Assembly (NCBI GenBank): GCA_018435055.1
Contig: JAHDOA010000021.1
Span: 1-54,644, forward strand
Reading direction: 5' to 3'
Length of the DNA stretch: 54,644 bases
Source: Pelotomaculum sp.
GTDB taxonomy: Bacteria; Bacillota; Desulfotomaculia; Desulfotomaculales; Pelotomaculaceae
In this document: positions 1 through 7,158 of the stretch, one piece after another
How positions within the stretch are numbered: position 1 is the stretch's first letter
Layout of the letters: each line of letters begins with the position of its first letter
Made by a program: the position numbers and the translations under genes
Notes under the pieces: generated by a model
Databases searched by the model: none
Told to the model about the DNA's origin: nothing
Seen by the model: the letters and a program-made list of their open reading frames with translations, nothing else

Positions 1-44
1 GATTTCTATTGTTTTATAATGTAGTGGACAGGGGGTGATAGGTA

Positions 45-806
45 GTGCCGCGTGTAATGCGAAGGCGGAGTTCGACAGGCATTTACCACATAATGATAAG
101 AGGAATTAACCAACAGAATATATTTGTGGAGGATGAGGATAACGAAAGATTTATTGATACTTTAGCTGGATATCAGAAGGAAATTGAATATGAAATATAC
201 GCTTATTGCTTGATGGGTAACCATGTTCACTTGCTGATGAAGGAGGGCAATGAGGAAATTGGTAATACGATGAGGCGTATCGGTGTTAGTTATGCGTATT
301 GGTACAATTGGCAATATAACAGGAAAGGGCACCTATTCCAAGATAGATTTAGAAGTGAGGTAGTAGAAGACGATGCCTACTTTCTGACTGTATTACGATA
401 CATCCACCTAAACCCGGTTAAGGCTGGCTTGATAAGTGATATTAAAACTTATAAATGGGGTAGTTTTAAGGAATACATAGAAAGATCAAGGATAGTGAAT
501 ACCAATTTAGTTCTGGCGATGTTCTCTACTGAAAGGGATAAAGCCCTGGCAAGATTTCGCATTTTTCATCTGGAGGCCAACGAAGATCAATGTCTAGATA
601 TTGATCCAAAAAGGAAAACGTTCTCTGATAATGAGATAAGGCAGTTAGTGCTGGATAAATATAATGTAGAGCTAGCTAAGCTCCATAGTATGGAGCCGGG
701 AACCCAGACCGAAATCTTAAAATATCTAAAGGGGCAAGGGGGAGCTTCTTTAAGGCAATTATCAAGAATGACCGGTTTTACCGTACATAGAATATTTAAG
801 GCTTAA
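45..806 (+). CDS. REP-associated tyrosine transposase (Y1_Tnp / RAYT)
   Basis: A single-strand DNA transposase of the IS200/IS605 Y1 superfamily, thought to act on REP-type hairpins. The HUH metal-binding motif is visible as NHVHLL near residues 60-65, and the conserved block RYIHLNPVKAGL near residue 120 is typical of RAYT proteins, as is the GHLFQDRFRSE motif before it. The C-terminal 70 residues resemble a DnaA-like helix-turn-helix region. The GTG start at 45 has a GGGGGTG ribosome site 8 nt upstream. At 253 residues it is full length. A REP-like hairpin begins right at its stop codon, which fits a self-mobilising RAYT/REP pair. It is likely a host gene outside the prophage. Confidence 0.85.
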   Translation: MPRVMRRRSSTGIYHIMIRGINQQNIFVEDEDNERFIDTLAGYQKEIEYEIYAYCLMGNHVHLLMKEGNEEIGNTMRRIGVSYAYWYNWQYNRKGHLFQDRFRSEVVEDDAYFLTVLRYIHLNPVKAGLISDIKTYKWGSFKEYIERSRIVNTNLVLAMFSTERDKALARFRIFHLEANEDQCLDIDPKRKTFSDNEIRQLVLDKYNVELAKLHSMEPGTQTEILKYLKGQGGASLRQLSRMTGFTVHRIFKA

Positions 807-837
807 CAACAGGAACACAAGGGGTCGGTTCTGTTGT
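806..837 (+). repeat. REP-like hairpin behind the RAYT gene
   Basis: The arms ACAACAG-G-AAC and GTT-CTGTTGT pair with one bulged G around an 11-nt loop that contains AAGGGGTCG. The position directly behind the transposase stop and the GGGGTC signature fit the substrate type of RAYT enzymes. Other copies in the genome cannot be seen here. Confidence 0.5.
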
Positions 838-877
838 GTCGTTGAAAACCGTCCAGCACACTAACTAAACAACCAAC

Positions 878-916
878 AAGCCGGGATGATCTTCACAGGA
901 TCGCCCGGCTTTTGTT
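878..916 (+). terminator. Rho-independent terminator after RAYT region
   Basis: AAGCCGGG and CCCGGCTT form the base of a GC-rich stem, extended inward by TGATC/GATC, and are followed by a T-rich tail (TTTTGTTTT). The stretch from here to 1060 shows no coding potential that I can support. Confidence 0.75.
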
Positions 917-1059
917 TTATCCCCGGCAAACCTTGGTGGCAATCAAGGGGCTGGGGGTTTTGTTTGTTTGCCATTTGTCAGCCAAGCAGGTAGGCCTGAT
1001 AGGGGTTACCTGGTTACTCTGTTGGCTGGATAATTGCCGGGGATGACTGCCCTCGTCAA

Positions 1060-1098
1060 GAAACACCCTACAGTTGAAATACTTGCAGGGTGTTTTTT
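1060..1098. terminator. Bidirectional terminator
   Basis: AAACACCCT and AGGGTGTTT pair around an 18-nt loop, with TTTTTT on the plus side. It ends at the stop codon of the reverse-strand gene 1097-1606 and can serve transcripts from both sides. Confidence 0.65.
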
Positions 1099-1606
1099 AC
1101 CTCTTTGATAAAATGGGCCAACCATATTGCAAGCGCCAACCAGTTTCGTAGTTTATCTTATTGGTGTCGTAATCATCCTTATCCAGGATAACATATGAAT
1201 ACCTCCATTTTTCCAAATCGTTTAATGATGACCCCAGGATTTTTAATGACCCAGTTTTTTTATGATCTGAAAATTCCTGGATTATCCTAGACCCTAAATA
1301 ATAAGTAGAACCCCCTTTGCTACTTCCCCCAATTCCATTATATACAATCCAAAATTCGCCATCGGTTTTTGGTTTAATGATATGTTTTAAATCTTTTCTG
1401 GTACTTGCTAACTCCGCTATATTAACTACGCCTTCTTCGGAAGAAATTTCAGCGTTACAAAGCTCCGCTATGCTGTAGGTAGTATAAATCCAGTATAATC
1501 CGCAACTATTTTTTTGAGGTAAACCCTCCTCTAAGCCATTGCTGCTGTATTTTAGGAGTTTACTTGCATTTCTTGTATTCTCAATTTTTACAATCCTGTC
1601 AAGCAC
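1097..1606 (-). CDS. Hypothetical protein, possible GIY-YIG-like fold
   Basis: A 169-residue protein that I do not recognise with certainty. GLYWIYTTYS near residue 37 and WIVYNGIGG near residue 87 are faintly reminiscent of GIY-YIG type nuclease cores, but the usual spacing and the catalytic Arg/Glu context are not clear, so this is only a suggestion. The GTG start at 1606 is preceded by GAGGGTGATT on the reverse strand. The gene is AT-rich and lies alone between a shared terminator and the prophage repressor region. It may be host or a cargo gene at the prophage edge. Confidence 0.5.
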   Translation of the reverse strand: MLDRIVKIENTRNASKLLKYSSNGLEEGLPQKNSCGLYWIYTTYSIAELCNAEISSEEGVVNIAELASTRKDLKHIIKPKTDGEFWIVYNGIGGSSKGGSTYYLGSRIIQEFSDHKKTGSLKILGSSLNDLEKWRYSYVILDKDDYDTNKINYETGWRLQYGWPILSKR

Positions 1607-1661
1607 TTAACTAATCACCCTCTAAAGTATAATGTAGTGCCGTTTGCCGCTACCCAAAGGC

Positions 1662-1683
1662 CTACCCAGAGCCATGCGGGTAG
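1662..1683. other. Small hairpin containing a candidate attL core
   Basis: CTACCC and GGGTAG pair around a 10-nt loop. The sequence CCATGCGGGT (1672-1681) inside it recurs at 46585-46594, beyond the integrase end of the prophage. The spacing of 44.9 kb is right for a siphophage, but ten bases is a weak match. The rest of 1607-1813 shows no gene. Confidence 0.25.
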
Positions 1684-1813
1684 TTTTCAATTTCGGAAAT
1701 TAACCGACTTTTTTCTCAGGGGCTGATCACACTTGTAGGCCAGTAGACAGGCATAAAGTGCGTCAAATTTTCCAAGTTGGCTGGTGAATCATTAGGTCAC
1801 CGGCCCCAAATAC

Positions 1814-2017
1814 TCATTCCTCCACAATCTCCACGATATCAGAAATATCACAGTCCAGGGTCTTACATATTTTAACCAGCACATCAGTGGTCACATTTTC
1901 GCCCTTCCCCAGCTTGGCCATGGATGCGGTACTGATTCCGGCGGCCTTCCGTAAATCCTTCTTTAACATATCCCTATCTATCAGGAGTTTCCATAGTTTC
2001 TTGTAACTTGTCCTCAT
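1814..2017 (-). CDS. XRE/Cro-CI family repressor-like regulator
   Basis: A 67-residue protein that is essentially one helix-turn-helix domain. DLRKAAGISTASMAKLGKG is a textbook HTH_3 turn, followed by a second helical pair ending in DISDIVEI. It has no peptidase or dimerisation tail, as is common for small Gram-positive phage Cro/CI-type regulators. A GAGGTGG ribosome site precedes the ATG at 2017. It is transcribed divergently from the ImmA-like gene, and the 140-bp spacer holds the promoter facing right. It likely controls the lysogeny switch together with that neighbour. Confidence 0.85.
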   Translation of the reverse strand: MRTSYKKLWKLLIDRDMLKKDLRKAAGISTASMAKLGKGENVTTDVLVKICKTLDCDISDIVEIVEE

Positions 2018-2100
2018 GTTGCCACCTCACTTAGCTGCCTATAAAGACTAACACAAAAAGGGTTATGGCGCAATTAAAATTTACGCTTGCAAATATCAGG

Positions 2101-2128
2101 TTGAGCATGCGACAATATGTGCTATAAT
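2101..2128 (+). promoter_or_regulatory. Sigma-A promoter of the ImmA-like gene
   Basis: TTGAGC (2101-2106) and a perfect TATAAT (2123-2128) are separated by 16 bp. A transcript from here would begin near 2135, which rules out the ATG at 2117 as a start and leaves ATG 2156, with its GGGGGAGGGGGG ribosome site. Confidence 0.75.
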
Positions 2129-2155
2129 TTACCTATGGGGGAGGGGGGCTATGCC

Positions 2156-4021
2156 ATGGCGGGCGATCGTTCTTTTACCGATTATGTAAAGAGCCGGTTT
2201 TTTAATGATCTTTATTCAGCTGCTGAAGAATACGTTGAGCAAAACTGGGAAGGTCTTGATTTAGACCTGCGTAACATTCACCGGGTTGGCGGGGTTGCTA
2301 TGTCTGATATGACCATTAAATTCGTATCGGTTAGCGATCTGCAGGACTTAAAAATAGAATTTGATGTCGTGGTGGACGCTGAAATTGAAGCTACAGAGGG
2401 CGACTACCATTATGATGAATACGATATCTGTAACCAGTGGCTGTCCATCCGCTGCACCGGGGATCTAGCCTTAAACCTAGATGACTTTAAGATCACCAGC
2501 ATCACCTCATACCAAAAGGGCAAAATGCCCAGACCCCTTTCCGATGCCTTAGTGCCATACATTTACAAAGAGGACTTGGACAAGGTTGCTTTGGATTTTC
2601 TGCGCAAATATTATCCAGAGGCCTTAAAAGCGCCAATGCCGCTCGACCCATCAAAATTAGCTGAGCGGATGGGGCTTAAGGTTGAAGTACGGGACATCAC
2701 TGAGGATTTATCCATCTTCGGTCAGATATATTTTCACGATGCCGAGGCGGAATTTTATGATTCAGAAATGGATGAGTTAGTAAAAACATCCGTCAAGGCC
2801 AAGACGATATTCGTTGACCCCAAGGCATATTTCATGCGCAACCTGGGTGCCGTCAATAATACCATCGTCCATGAATGTGTCCACTGGGACAAGCACCGGA
2901 AAGCCTTTGAACTGGAACGCCTATATAACGCCAGCGCCAGTAGAATTCGGTGCGAAACAGTTGGCGGCATCAAAGATGGTGAAAAGGATGCCACCGACTG
3001 GATGGAGTGGCAGGCCAATTCCCTGGCCCCAAGGATTCAAATGCCCCTGGGAACATTTAAGACCAAAGCCTTTGAACTTATCAAACAGTATCAAAAGGAA
3101 CTGGGTACCACCGAGCTAATAGATGTAATGGAACCGGTCATAGAGGCACTGGGCATCTTCTTCTGTGTTTCCCGCCAAGCGGCCAAAATCCGCATGATTG
3201 ACGCTGGATACGAAGAAGCCATTGGCACCTTTACCTACATAGACGGACGTTACGTTAAACCCCATAGCTTTAAAAAGGGTGCGCTTTTAAGAAACCAGAC
3301 CTTCTCCATCGGTGCGGAAGATGCCGCAATTCAAAGCATAACCAATGCCAAATTGATACCCCTGGTGAAAGACGGCAGCTACCTTTATGTTGATGCCCAT
3401 TTTGTACTAAACCATCCCAAATATGTGGCGCAGAATATATTCGGGGAAACTGAACTAACGGATTTTGCCCGGACGCATATGGAAGAATGTTGTTTAGTAT
3501 TTGACCTATCAATTAGGGCCGGTGTTCGGGAAAGATACCACCGGGAATGTTTTCTAAACCGGGATGAAACTTCACTTATACGTTTTGAAATCGCCTATGG
3601 TCAAGGTTACGAGAATGCTTCCCCGGAAAAGCAAAGGAAATTGTTGGCTGATACGATAGCTGAAACCCAAAGGGTGTTAAACGAGCTACCCAACAACTTA
3701 GTTGGCTCCTTACAGATGGTACGTAAATGGAAGAATGTAACATATGCAGAGCTTGCTGAACGGACATTATTAAACGAAAGAACCCTGCGGAGGGTCATGA
3801 ATGGTGAAGAAGGTGGTTCGCTTAACACCATAATATTGATTTGCCTTGGGCTGCATCTGCCGCCACCTATTAGCCGTCATATTATAAGCAAATCAGGATT
3901 TTCCTTAAAATACAGCAACAACGATCATGCTTGGTACGACCATATGTTGCAATCACGTTATGCCCATAAGATGGACGAAAATCGAAAGTTTCTACAGGAG
4001 CACGGTATAACCCCTTTATAA
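2156..4021 (+). CDS. ImmA/IrrE-type metallopeptidase with C-terminal HTH
   Basis: A 621-residue zinc-peptidase-type protein. The HExxH motif is HECVHWDKH, starting near residue 239, in a DUF955/ImmA context. Family members cleave the phage or ICE repressor to release the early promoter. The region near residues 520-570 (KNVTYAELAERTLLNERTLR) looks like an XRE helix-turn-helix, so DNA binding and proteolysis may be combined in one chain. The length is well above the usual ImmA size because of long N- and C-terminal regions. The start at 2156 is chosen from the promoter position. It is divergent from the XRE repressor, which is its probable substrate or partner; that link is inference. Confidence 0.8.
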   Translation: MAGDRSFTDYVKSRFFNDLYSAAEEYVEQNWEGLDLDLRNIHRVGGVAMSDMTIKFVSVSDLQDLKIEFDVVVDAEIEATEGDYHYDEYDICNQWLSIRCTGDLALNLDDFKITSITSYQKGKMPRPLSDALVPYIYKEDLDKVALDFLRKYYPEALKAPMPLDPSKLAERMGLKVEVRDITEDLSIFGQIYFHDAEAEFYDSEMDELVKTSVKAKTIFVDPKAYFMRNLGAVNNTIVHECVHWDKHRKAFELERLYNASASRIRCETVGGIKDGEKDATDWMEWQANSLAPRIQMPLGTFKTKAFELIKQYQKELGTTELIDVMEPVIEALGIFFCVSRQAAKIRMIDAGYEEAIGTFTYIDGRYVKPHSFKKGALLRNQTFSIGAEDAAIQSITNAKLIPLVKDGSYLYVDAHFVLNHPKYVAQNIFGETELTDFARTHMEECCLVFDLSIRAGVRERYHRECFLNRDETSLIRFEIAYGQGYENASPEKQRKLLADTIAETQRVLNELPNNLVGSLQMVRKWKNVTYAELAERTLLNERTLRRVMNGEEGGSLNTIILICLGLHLPPPISRHIISKSGFSLKYSNNDHAWYDHMLQSRYAHKMDENRKFLQEHGITPL

Positions 4022-4038
4022 AATAATTTTCAGGTGAA

Positions 4039-4064
4039 GCGGACACGTGATGTCCGGTTTTTTT
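4039..4064 (+). terminator. Terminator after ImmA-like gene
   Basis: GCGGACA/TGTCCG hairpin with a CGTGA loop followed by seven T. A near copy of the same stem (GCGGACA TGAAG TGTCCGC) without a T-run lies at 4158-4176. Confidence 0.8.
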
Positions 4065-4078
4065 ATTCCTAAATTCCT

Positions 4079-4127
4079 AAGAGCCATACATGAATCCTAA
4101 CAAGGGTTTGTGTATGGCTCTTTTTTT
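4079..4127 (+). terminator. Second strong terminator
   Basis: A perfect 12-bp stem AAGAGCCATACA/TGTATGGCTCTT is followed by a run of T. Together with the preceding hairpin it isolates the switch region from the early operon. The remainder of 4022-4290 contains only the 4158-4176 hairpin and no gene. Confidence 0.85.
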
Positions 4128-4293
4128 GCCCAAAAACCCCGTTTTGCCCCTTAAAAAGCGGACATGAAGTGTCCGCCACAGCCCCCTGTTTATGGACGAT
4201 AGTAGAGGTGAAGGAAGCAATTCCACAATAAATTTGCTGCAGCCAAACGGCTCCCGTTTAAAAAAACGGTGAGTTTTTTGGCTAATTCCCATG

Positions 4294-4323
4294 CCCTTTT
4301 CTCACCGGGAAAGGGTCTTTTTT
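4294..4323 (+). terminator. Hairpin and U-run abutting a start codon
   Basis: CCCTTT/AAAGGG hairpin followed by TCTTTTTT that runs directly into ATG 4324. The purine arm AAAGGG doubles as the only ribosome site, so the hairpin may act as an attenuator rather than a true end. The same arrangement recurs several times in this prophage. Confidence 0.5.
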
Positions 4324-4821
4324 ATGCCAAAAGGTGACAATCAGAAGTCAAACAAGGAGTATTACCTACCGATTGATGGCCAGAAAATCACGGTGACGGA
4401 GGATGTTTATCAGGCCTATAAGCAGCCAGTGTGGGTGGAGCGCAAGCGTCAAGAGCGGAGGAAAAGGTGTTTGATTAGCGATGGTAAGGGCAAGACAAAG
4501 CGTTGTATGAAAGATTGCAGCAAGTGCGATAGGCAGCGTACCGGCAGCATTTTATCACTAGATAAATTCGTAGAGGATGGTTACGAGATAGCTGGTTCTC
4601 TTGATGTGGCCGAATTGGTAGCGGAAAAGTTGTTATTTGAAGAACTAGCGGCAGCCCTTAATGAACTAGATCCGCAAAATAAAAGAATCGCTGAATTATA
4701 CGGTGAGGGAATGTCGGAGCGGCAGATTGCCGATGAGGTTGGGCTTTCCCAAAAGACGGTGAACAAGCGCAAGGCCAAGATTTTCGGCCAGCTTCACCAG
4801 CGCCTAAAAGATTATAGGTAA
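4324..4821 (+). CDS. Sigma-70 region 4-like phage regulator
   Basis: A 165-residue DNA-binding protein. The last 70 residues match sigma region 4: LNELDPQNKRIAELYGEG, then the helix-turn-helix MSERQIADEVGLSQKTVNKR. The N-terminal half has basic stretches and a CMKDCSKC cysteine cluster that could bind metal. No region 2 is visible, so it is unlikely to be a complete sigma factor; such proteins in Clostridial phages and conjugative transposons act as auxiliary transcription regulators. I chose ATG 4324 over the in-frame 4291 because an AAAGGG site precedes it. It is the first gene of the rightward early operon. Confidence 0.75.
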   Translation: MPKGDNQKSNKEYYLPIDGQKITVTEDVYQAYKQPVWVERKRQERRKRCLISDGKGKTKRCMKDCSKCDRQRTGSILSLDKFVEDGYEIAGSLDVAELVAEKLLFEELAAALNELDPQNKRIAELYGEGMSERQIADEVGLSQKTVNKRKAKIFGQLHQRLKDYR

Positions 4822-4825
4822 AAAG

Positions 4826-4920
4826 GTACTCAAACTGCCCCTAAATGTCCTGTGGATATTGAAGGGCAGTTTTTAGTACTCAAAACCATCAAAAGTGTCC
4901 TGTGGATGGTGAGGGGATAA
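4826..4920 (+). promoter_or_regulatory. Two leader hairpins with a TGTCCTGTGGAT loop
   Basis: Two tandem copies of the element GTACTCAAA-N11-TGTCCTGTGGAT. In copy 1 the variable part forms AAACTGCCC/GGGCAGTTT (4832-4840 with 4864-4872). In copy 2 ACCATC pairs with GATGGT (4885-4890 with 4905-4910). The stems differ in sequence but keep pairing, while the loop is constant. Both end in a purine-rich segment like a ribosome site. Two further copies lie at 10177-10264. Function unknown; a cis-acting RNA is the simplest reading. Confidence 0.55.
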
Positions 4921-4948
4921 AAAAGCCCTCGGAAATGGAGGTGGCAAT

Positions 4949-5110
4949 ATGCAAACGAACACCCGAGACCCAGAGCTAGATGAAGAACTGGCTGGCATCT
5001 TAAGTGCCATCAGTATCGTATCTCGGCGTTTGGCCAGGAAGCTGTTAACACTTCAGCATGAGGACGCAATTAAAGAGGAAGGAGGGGAAGCGGATGAGCA
5101 AGACGAGTGA
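4949..5110 (+). CDS. Small hypothetical phage protein
   Basis: A 53-residue open frame with ATG at 4949 and a good GGAGGTGG ribosome site 5 nt upstream. It is acidic at both ends, with a central amphipathic stretch (ILSAISIVSRRLARKLLT). It overlaps the next gene by 17 bp in another frame, the usual packing of phage early genes, and carries that gene's ribosome site inside its own 3' end. I recognise no domain. Confidence 0.65.
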   Translation: MQTNTRDPELDEELAGILSAISIVSRRLARKLLTLQHEDAIKEEGGEADEQDE

Positions 5111-5411
5111 TTTATCTCAAGCGGTAACGGAGCTAAGAAGCGCTGCCCAATCGCTTATTAGTGTAGCTGATTCACTTAATGACTTATTCAGCGGCGGTAT
5201 CGAAGTAGCAGCCCAACTGGAAGCAGCGCCGGAGGAAAAACCCATCACCTTGGAAGCTGTCCGGGCAGTTTTGGCGGAGAAATCCAGAAGCGGTTTTACT
5301 AGCGAAGTTAAATCGCTCATTGAAAAGCACGGGGCTGCCAGGCTCTCAGAGGTTGACCCGGCAAATTATAAAGCCCTCTTAGCGGAAGCTGAGGTGCTGG
5401 GGGATGGGTAA
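5094..5411 (+). CDS. Conserved small phage protein upstream of DUF2800
   Basis: A 105-residue helical acidic protein. ATG 5094 is preferred over an upstream in-frame ATG because GGAGGGG lies 7 nt before it. The N-terminal half is a likely coiled region (TELRSAAQSLISVADSLNDL); the C-terminal half (ITLEAVRAVLAEKSRSGFTS, then a DPANYKALLAEAE tail) resembles the helical DNA-metabolism accessory proteins often found next to DUF2800 genes. It overlaps DUF2800 by 8 bp, implying translational coupling. No enzymatic motif is visible. Confidence 0.65.
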   Translation: MSKTSDLSQAVTELRSAAQSLISVADSLNDLFSGGIEVAAQLEAAPEEKPITLEAVRAVLAEKSRSGFTSEVKSLIEKHGAARLSEVDPANYKALLAEAEVLGDG

Positions 5412-6525
5412 ACATGCGCTGCTGTCAGCTTCTGCCTCCCCCAGATGGTTAAAATGTCCGCCGTCAGCCCGGCTGTGCCAGAACTACGAGGACAGGGGCA
5501 GCGACTATGCCGCTGAAGGAACGGCTGCTCATATCCTGTGTGAGTACAAGTTGAAAAAGGCCCTGGGCATGGATGCTAAAGACCCAACTGCGGACCTTAC
5601 CCACTACAACCAGGAAATGGAGGACTGTGCGGATGGTTACGCCTCCTACGTCCTGGAGTTGGTGGAAGCGGCAAAGGAAACCTGCACCGACCCGGTTGTT
5701 CTCATTGAGCAGCGGCTGGACTACTCCAGATATGCAGAGGGCGGCTTTGGCACCGGGGACTGCATCGTTATCGGGGATGAAACGCTCCATATCATTGATT
5801 ATAAACATGGCCAGGGAGTGCTGGTGGAGGCCGAAAAAAATCCGCAAATGATGCTCTATGGGCTAGGGGCACTGGAAATATTTGATTGTCTGTTTGATAT
5901 CGAAACGGTATCCATGACCACCTACCAACCCCGAAGGGACAACATCAGTACCTACACCATGACCAAGGAAGACCTTTACTGCTGGGCGGAGGAAGAACTA
6001 AAGCCAATCGCTGAACTGGCCTATGCCGGTGGCGGGGAGTTCTTGTGTGGCGAGTGGTGTCAGTTCTGTAAAGCGAAACATGAGTGCCGAGCCAGGGCTG
6101 AACACAATATGGAACTTGCTCGTTTTGACTTCAAGCTGCCGCCGCTGTTAGAAGACGATGAGGTGGAATCCATCCTTGGCAGAATCGATGGACTGGTATC
6201 CTGGGCCAATGACGTCAAGACCTATGCCCTGCAGGCTGCCCTGGGCGGCAAGTCCTGGAGCGGCTGGAAATTGGTTGCCGGTAGAAGTGTTCGCAAGTAC
6301 ATCAGTGAAGATGCGGTGGCCCAGGCGGTACAGGCAGCGGGCTATGACCCCTACGAACAAAAACTGAAGGGCGTTACCGCTATGGAGAAAACCCTGGGCA
6401 AAGCCAGATTTGCTGAACTACTTGGTGGACTGGTGGAAAAGCCCCCTGGAAAACCGACTTTAGTGCCGGTGGATGATAAACGCCCGGCTATCAATACAGC
6501 ACAACAGGACTTTAGTGAAAATTAA
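5404..6525 (+). CDS. DUF2800 family RecB-like nuclease
   Basis: A 373-residue member of DUF2800, related to the PD-(D/E)XK exonuclease superfamily. IIDYKHGQGVLVEA near residue 130 is the D-x-K plus Q motif of RecB-type active sites. CGEWCQFCKAKHEC near residue 217 holds four cysteines that could bind an iron-sulfur cluster or zinc, as in AddB-like nucleases. The N-terminus LLSASASPRWLKCPPS is diagnostic for the family. The protein probably acts on phage DNA ends during recombination or replication, with the DUF2815 protein encoded just downstream, and is part of a common Firmicutes phage cassette. Confidence 0.85.
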   Translation: MGKHALLSASASPRWLKCPPSARLCQNYEDRGSDYAAEGTAAHILCEYKLKKALGMDAKDPTADLTHYNQEMEDCADGYASYVLELVEAAKETCTDPVVLIEQRLDYSRYAEGGFGTGDCIVIGDETLHIIDYKHGQGVLVEAEKNPQMMLYGLGALEIFDCLFDIETVSMTTYQPRRDNISTYTMTKEDLYCWAEEELKPIAELAYAGGGEFLCGEWCQFCKAKHECRARAEHNMELARFDFKLPPLLEDDEVESILGRIDGLVSWANDVKTYALQAALGGKSWSGWKLVAGRSVRKYISEDAVAQAVQAAGYDPYEQKLKGVTAMEKTLGKARFAELLGGLVEKPPGKPTLVPVDDKRPAINTAQQDFSEN

Positions 6526-6538
6526 GGAGGAAAATCAT

Positions 6539-7096
6539 ATGTTTAAAAATCCTATGAAAGTTATTACTGGACCAAACACCCGCTGGTCTTATGCCAATGT
6601 GTGGGAAGCCAAGTCAATTAATGGCGGCACCCCAAAGTTCTCGGTATCTTTGATTATCCCAAAGAGCGACACCAAAACTGTGGCCAAGATTAAAGGCGCT
6701 ATTGAAGCCGCTTATCGTGAGGGTGAAGCAAAGCTGAAAGGTAACGGTAAAACTGTACCATCCCTTTCTGCTATCAAGATGCCTCTCCGTGATGGTGATA
6801 CCGAAAGACCCGATGATCCGGCATATAGCGATTCATACTTCATTAACGCAAATTCCACAACCGCACCAGGCATCGTGGATGCTGATCGTCAGCCGGTTCT
6901 TGAACGTTCTGAGGTTTACAGCGGCGTTTACGGCAGGGCAAGTATTAACTTTTACGCTTTCAACTCAAACGGCAACCGGGGGATCGCATGTGGGCTTAAC
7001 AACCTGCAGAAGATCCGTGATGGTGAACCGCTGGGCGGCAAGTCCAGTGCAGAGGACGACTTTGCTACTGATGACGATGAGGATTTCCTTTCCTAG
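6539..7096 (+). CDS. DUF2815 family ssDNA-binding-type protein
   Basis: A 185-residue protein of DUF2815. The N-terminal KVITGPNTRWSYANVW and the FSVSLIIPKSDTKTVAKIK block are characteristic, and the tail is strongly acidic (DDFATDDDEDFLS), as in single-strand DNA-binding proteins such as T7 gp2.5. The role as a phage SSB is inference from the acidic tail and from the setting between a RecB-like nuclease and a polymerase. ATG 6539 has AAGGAGG 8 nt upstream, so the longer in-frame extension is excluded. Confidence 0.8.
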   Translation: MFKNPMKVITGPNTRWSYANVWEAKSINGGTPKFSVSLIIPKSDTKTVAKIKGAIEAAYREGEAKLKGNGKTVPSLSAIKMPLRDGDTERPDDPAYSDSYFINANSTTAPGIVDADRQPVLERSEVYSGVYGRASINFYAFNSNGNRGIACGLNNLQKIRDGEPLGGKSSAEDDFATDDDEDFLS

Positions 7097-7106
7097 CGAT
7101 TACGGG

Positions 7107-7137
7107 GGTGCGGGGTTTTACCTCGCTTCCCCACACC
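7107..7137 (+). promoter_or_regulatory. Intergenic GC-rich hairpin before the polymerase
   Basis: GGTG-C-GGGG pairs with CCCC-A-CACC (one mismatch) around a 13-nt loop. No T-run follows, so it is not a classical terminator; it may be a processing or stability element between the DUF2815 and polymerase genes. Confidence 0.4.
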
Positions 7138-7158
7138 AATAAAGGAAAGGAGAACCCA

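Noticed and set aside
5464-5847. Reverse-strand frame of 127 codons opposite the DUF2800 gene
   Set aside because: Antisense shadow of a conserved nuclease gene with no initiation signal.
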